Assembly (NCBI RefSeq): GCF_026153205.1 | Contig: NZ_JAPFBW010000008.1 | Span: forward strand, 124,001-188,000 | DNA length: 64,000 bases | Reading direction: 5' to 3' | Source: Aquabacterium sp. A7-Y | Lineage (GTDB): Bacteria; Pseudomonadota; Gammaproteobacteria; Burkholderiales; Burkholderiaceae_C | In this document: positions 60,974 through 64,000 of the stretch, one piece after another | Position numbering within the stretch: position 1 is the first letter of the stretch | Layout of the letters: each line of letters starts with the position of its first letter | Made by a program: the position numbers and the translations under genes | Notes under the pieces: model-generated | Databases searched by the model: none | What the model saw: only the letters and a program-made list of their open reading frames with translations | What the model was told of the DNA's origin: nothing

Positions 60974-62122
60974 ATGCTGACACCCGTGACCGGGCCCAGC
61001 TACCCCGCCTACCAACCCGTGCAGTACGAGCCGCATCCCGAACCGTCGCCAGGGCAGCAGCCCACGGTGCCCGGCACGGAGCCCGGCCCGCAGCCCGGTG
61101 CCAACGCGGCACCGCAGGCGCCGGTGACCCCCTATCCGACCCCGGGCAGCCATACCGACCCCATCAGCGAAGAGGAAGCCCGCGCCCTGCGCACCCTGCG
61201 CGACGACTTCGCGCTGTTCGACACCGCCCGACAGCAGGACCCTGGCCAGGCCGACGGCGTCGTCAGCCGCAACGACCTGAGGGCCGTGGTGCAGGGCAGC
61301 CAGTACAGCGCCGAGCAGAAGGCGGCGGCGCAGTACCTGCTGGACCACCCCGACGCGTTCTACCGCGCGGACGTGCCGCACGACCATTCGGCGCACGGCG
61401 CCGGCGACGGCGCCGACGGTTTCATCGGCCGCGACAGCGTCGAGGACCTGCTGCTCGCGTGGGACCTGGACGAACGCAAGCGAGGCGTCGCCGCCAACAC
61501 CTCGCTGAAGACGCTGATCGAAAAGGACATGCCGGTCAACGGCCATGTGACGGCGCTTGACGTTGTCGAGGCGAACCGCGAGACGATCGAGGAGATGGCG
61601 GCGCGCTACGGCATCGACCCGGCCCTGCTGGCCGGCGTGGTGGCGTCCGAGGTCGACTTCGACCACAACCCCTGGGATGCGGCCGTCAACACGCTCGGCG
61701 AACTCCATGGCCCGGCCTACAAGCTGGACCCCGGCGGCCCCGGCATCGCCGAAGTGCATGCCGACACCGTGAAGCGCTCGGCCAAGTACCTCGCCGAGCA
61801 CGGTGTGCCAGGCGCCGAGCAGGCGCGGCAGTTCGGCACCGACGCCGAGAACCTGGGCCACAACTCGATCGAGGCTGCCGCCATCGTGCTGGCCGAACTG
61901 CAGCACCGCAAGCTGGCTGCCGGCGGCACCGTGGACACCCCGCGCGACATGGCGATCCTCTTCGGCGCCTACCGCAACGGCTTCGAAGACCCGAACACCC
62001 ACCAGCCCCGCTACGACTTCGTGGGCAACCGGCTGCTCGGCGACCAGGGCATCGACGGCGTCGGCAACGACCCCTACCTGTCCGAACCCTACTTCGCCTA
62101 TTACGACCGGCAGTACGGCTGA
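60974..62122 (+). CDS. Pro-rich protein with HrpF-like/EF-hand-like and lytic-transglycosylase-like segments
   Basis: 382 residues, no signal peptide, so any export would use a dedicated route. Residues 1-60 are Pro/Gln-rich and disordered. Residues about 78-128 (DDFALFDTARQQ, ADGVVSRNDLR) look like the repeated segment of T3SS translocon HrpF or an EF-hand. From about 205 (YGIDPALLAGVVASEVDFDHNP) the sequence resembles a soluble lytic transglycosylase, with Glu226 a candidate catalytic residue. Strong Shine-Dalgarno at the ATG. Could be a secreted cell-wall-acting effector; family uncertain. It is convergent with the ketosynthase gene, stop to stop. Confidence 0.65.
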   Translation: MLTPVTGPSYPAYQPVQYEPHPEPSPGQQPTVPGTEPGPQPGANAAPQAPVTPYPTPGSHTDPISEEEARALRTLRDDFALFDTARQQDPGQADGVVSRNDLRAVVQGSQYSAEQKAAAQYLLDHPDAFYRADVPHDHSAHGAGDGADGFIGRDSVEDLLLAWDLDERKRGVAANTSLKTLIEKDMPVNGHVTALDVVEANRETIEEMAARYGIDPALLAGVVASEVDFDHNPWDAAVNTLGELHGPAYKLDPGGPGIAEVHADTVKRSAKYLAEHGVPGAEQARQFGTDAENLGHNSIEAAAIVLAELQHRKLAAGGTVDTPRDMAILFGAYRNGFEDPNTHQPRYDFVGNRLLGDQGIDGVGNDPYLSEPYFAYYDRQYG

Positions 62123-62123
62123 A

Positions 62124-63488
62124 CTAGTGCACCCGCGCCGCCTGGCCGCCCGGCATGCGGGCCGAGACCGGGAGGATCTCCGGCGCCGCCGACACCTCCT
62201 CTTCGGCGCCGAAACCCAGGCCCTCGAGGGGCGGTACCACCGCGGCGGTTTCCTCCTCCCCGGTCCAGGCTTCGAGCACCGCGTGCGCGTTGGTGCCATC
62301 CAGGCCGAACGAGGAGATCGCGGCAACCCGCCGCCCGGGCCGGCCCGAGGGCCAGGGCATGTGCTGGTCCACCACCTTGAGGCTGAGGGTCCGCCAGTCC
62401 ACCGACGGCGTCGACGCATGGAAGTGCAGATGGGCTGGCAGCTCGCCGTGCTGCAGCGCGCCCACCACCTTGATCAGCGAGCAGCCCGAGGCCGAGCCTT
62501 CGAGGGGGCCGATGGCGGTCTTGAGGCTGCCGATGTGCAGCGGCTGATGGCGCCCCGTGTCCTTGACGTACACCTCGTGCAGCGCACGCAGCTCGATGGG
62601 GTCGCCCAGCAAGGTGCCGGTGCCCTGGGCCTCGACGTAGTCAACCTCGGCGGCGTTCACGCCGGCCCCTGCCAGGGCCTCGCGGATCACCTCGCGCTGG
62701 GCCCGCCCGCTGGGGGTGGTGAGGCCCTGGCGGCGCTCTTCGTGCTGGACCGCGGAGCCGCGGATCAGCGCGCGGATGGGCCGTCGCTGGGTGCGCGCGT
62801 CGCTCAGCCGCATCAAGGCCAGCATGCCGCAGCCTGCGCTGCGCACAGAGCCGTCGGGCCCGGCATCGACGCTCTTGCAGCGGCCCTCGTGCGACAAGGC
62901 CTCCTGCTCGCACAGGCCCAGGGTCATCTCGGGCGAAAGGATGAGATGGACGGCGCCGGCCAGCGCCAGGTCGCACTCGCCGCTGCGCAGGCTCTGGCAA
63001 GCCAGGTGGGTGGCGGCCAGCGAGGAGGCGCCCGCGGTGTCGAGCGGCAGGGTCGGCCGGTGCAGGCGGAAGAGGTAGGCGATGCGACCGGCTGCGATCG
63101 CGCGTGCGGTGCGCAGCGAGGTCTGCGCATGGCGGAGCGGCTCGAGCGGCAGCGCTTCGCCGATGCGGGCACCGTCGTCGAGGCAGAAACCGACGAACAC
63201 CCTGGTGCGACTGGCTTGCAAGGCATCACGGCTGAACTGCGCGTCCTCGACGGCGCGCCGGCTGCAGTCGAGCAGTTGGCGGTGCGGCGGGTCGATGGGG
63301 CGCGCCTCGCGGGCCGGGATGCCGAAAAACCCGGGGTTGAAACGCTCCACGGCGTCGAAGCCGATGCCGACGATGGCGATGGGTTGGGTCAGCGAGGCGC
63401 GCAGCCCCTGCAGTTCATCGCGCAAGGCCGCGATCTTGAGCAGGGCCTGCCTGACGGGCGTGAGCACGGAAAAGAGGGGGTCGTTCAT
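62124..63488 (-). CDS. stand-alone PKS-type ketosynthase domain with all catalytic residues lost
   Basis: 454 residues. A helical docking-like N-terminus (1-33; RQALLKIAALRDELQGLRAS) leads into PIAIVGIG, the KS start. About 45 residues of the usual N-terminal KS fold (the stretch with RFPGG...) are missing before RFNPGFFGIPAREA. The active-site Cys (DTACSSS) is Gly153 (DTAGASS), the first His (EAHGTGT) is Gln288 (EAQGTGT) and the second His (NIGHxE) is Pro328 (AIGPLE); Lys323 remains. The C-terminus keeps ISSFGLDGTNAHAVLE and ends at the post-KS linker (LPVSAR). It cannot catalyse condensation and may act as a scaffold or be an excised remnant. AGGGA precedes the ATG. Confidence 0.88.
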   Translation of the reverse strand: MNDPLFSVLTPVRQALLKIAALRDELQGLRASLTQPIAIVGIGFDAVERFNPGFFGIPAREARPIDPPHRQLLDCSRRAVEDAQFSRDALQASRTRVFVGFCLDDGARIGEALPLEPLRHAQTSLRTARAIAAGRIAYLFRLHRPTLPLDTAGASSLAATHLACQSLRSGECDLALAGAVHLILSPEMTLGLCEQEALSHEGRCKSVDAGPDGSVRSAGCGMLALMRLSDARTQRRPIRALIRGSAVQHEERRQGLTTPSGRAQREVIREALAGAGVNAAEVDYVEAQGTGTLLGDPIELRALHEVYVKDTGRHQPLHIGSLKTAIGPLEGSASGCSLIKVVGALQHGELPAHLHFHASTPSVDWRTLSLKVVDQHMPWPSGRPGRRVAAISSFGLDGTNAHAVLEAWTGEEETAAVVPPLEGLGFGAEEEVSAAPEILPVSARMPGGQAARVH

Positions 63489-64000
63489 CTTCGGTCCCTG
63501 GAGGCCGGGGCTTCAGCGCAGCAGTTTTCGGAGCAGCTGCGCTGACGAAGGCAAGGGCCGCCGCCGGCAGAGCGCCAGCTCGCGAGTTTCAGGCGAGGGC
63601 ATGGAGACATCGCGCTTTGCATCGCAAATATCCGGACGGCGAATGAAATCTTTCATCAACTTGACATGGCTCCTGGTTTTCGAAAAGCAGCCGACGCTTG
63701 TGAACCGCCAGCGGGCCGCGGATACACCAGGAGGGCCGCTCCGGCAATACCTCCCGCAATTTGCCTGGAAACGCATCGCAGTCCATCGTGACGGCCTCGA
63801 CGAGGCTTGTCATTTGAATCTCCATTCGTCATCGCCGCGAGCACGGATAAGGGGGCGACTCAAAAAGCCGCCGACCCGGCGCGCGCCGCCAACGTGCAAT
63901 GCTGGTGGGCCGGCCGAGGAGAAAAACGCCGCCGAGGCCGGCGGAGGTATGGATCTGCGTCGCGTGGATCACTGTACGTAGCGCGCCGCGGTGATCAACC
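63489..64000. other. right-edge region, no supported gene
   Basis: 512 bases upstream of the ketosynthase start. Two short minus-strand frames overlap here: one starting at 63825 (MEIQMTSLVEAVTMDC...) and one at 63656 (MKDFIRRPDICDAKRDV..., 47 residues, basic, ending 63513). Codon bias changes frame between them, and neither has a good Shine-Dalgarno, so both are unproven. The promoter of the ketosynthase gene should lie here. Confidence 0.3.

Noticed and set aside
60890-62419. 509-residue minus-strand frame overlapping the Pro-rich gene
   Set aside because: Shadow with no family features; conflicts with the well-started gene at 60974.
62124-63488. Calling the ketosynthase an active FabF/FabB
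   Set aside because: All three catalytic residues are absent and the N-terminal fold is shortened; the motifs are PKS-type.
1-64000. tRNA, rRNA and CRISPR loci
   Set aside because: Searched by eye on both strands for cloverleaf, rRNA-like and repeat-spacer patterns; none seen. A dedicated RNA search was not possible.

Overview
The window is GC-rich, densely coding DNA from a chromosome that looks like a Burkholderiales-type betaproteobacterium (Rubrivivax/Caldimonas/Roseateles-like). The assignment is inferred from three PEP-CTERM surface proteins, a type VI secretion (T6SS) VgrG with Imm71/Imm72/PoNi-type immunity proteins, an Rsb partner-switching module wired to histidine kinases, strong GC3 codon bias and many paired LysR/AraC/TetR/HxlR regulators. 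No rRNA, tRNA, CRISPR array or complete insertion sequence was seen.

Layout. 1-2.7 kb: a small coiled-coil protein, a secreted GH18 chitinase with two chitin-binding domains, and a 3' remnant of an IS200/IS605-type transposase. 2.9-8.6 kb: a CAAX-type membrane protease, a DUF1801 protein, a VOC/glyoxalase-like protein, a DapA-family aldolase, two small membrane proteins and one secreted protein of unknown function. 8.9-20 kb: a T6SS island. VgrG overlaps a nuclease-type effector (PD-(D/E)XK, PoNe-like), which overlaps its PoNi immunity gene. Then come a decayed second copy of that immunity gene, Imm72- and Imm71-like genes, and three or four unknown small genes. No T6SS structural genes are present, so this is an auxiliary VgrG/effector island that depends on apparatus encoded elsewhere. 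20-34.9 kb: metabolic and regulatory genes (LysR with an aldo/keto reductase, Asp/Glu racemase, cupin with AraC, a cold-shock protein, a lone ABC binding protein), three PEP-CTERM proteins and a ricin-type lectin.

35.2-40.7 kb is a tight operon: rsbR, rsbS, rsbT, a fused HATPase/PP2C phosphatase, a histidine kinase and a REC-PAS-kinase-REC hybrid. The last five genes abut or overlap by a few bases. It reads as a stressosome-like sensor feeding a phosphorelay rather than a sigma-B factor. 40.9-49.7 kb has an M32 carboxypeptidase, another hybrid kinase, a GST, an arginase-fold protein lacking a canonical metal-ligand motif, a YpfJ-type metallopeptidase and an SDR/AraC divergent pair. 50-61 kb carries an animal-type heme peroxidase lipoprotein, regulators, a beta-helix lipoprotein, an M28 aminopeptidase lipoprotein, an SDR and a GH88-like glycosidase.

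The right end (61-63.5 kb) holds a proline-rich protein with a HrpF-like/EF-hand-like segment and a lytic-transglycosylase-like domain, next to a stand-alone polyketide-synthase-type ketosynthase. That ketosynthase has lost all three catalytic residues (Cys, His, His) and about 45 residues of its N-terminal fold. The most unusual items are this triply inactive ketosynthase, the T6SS PoNe-like effector with its bank of live and dead immunity genes, and the Rsb-to-phosphorelay operon.
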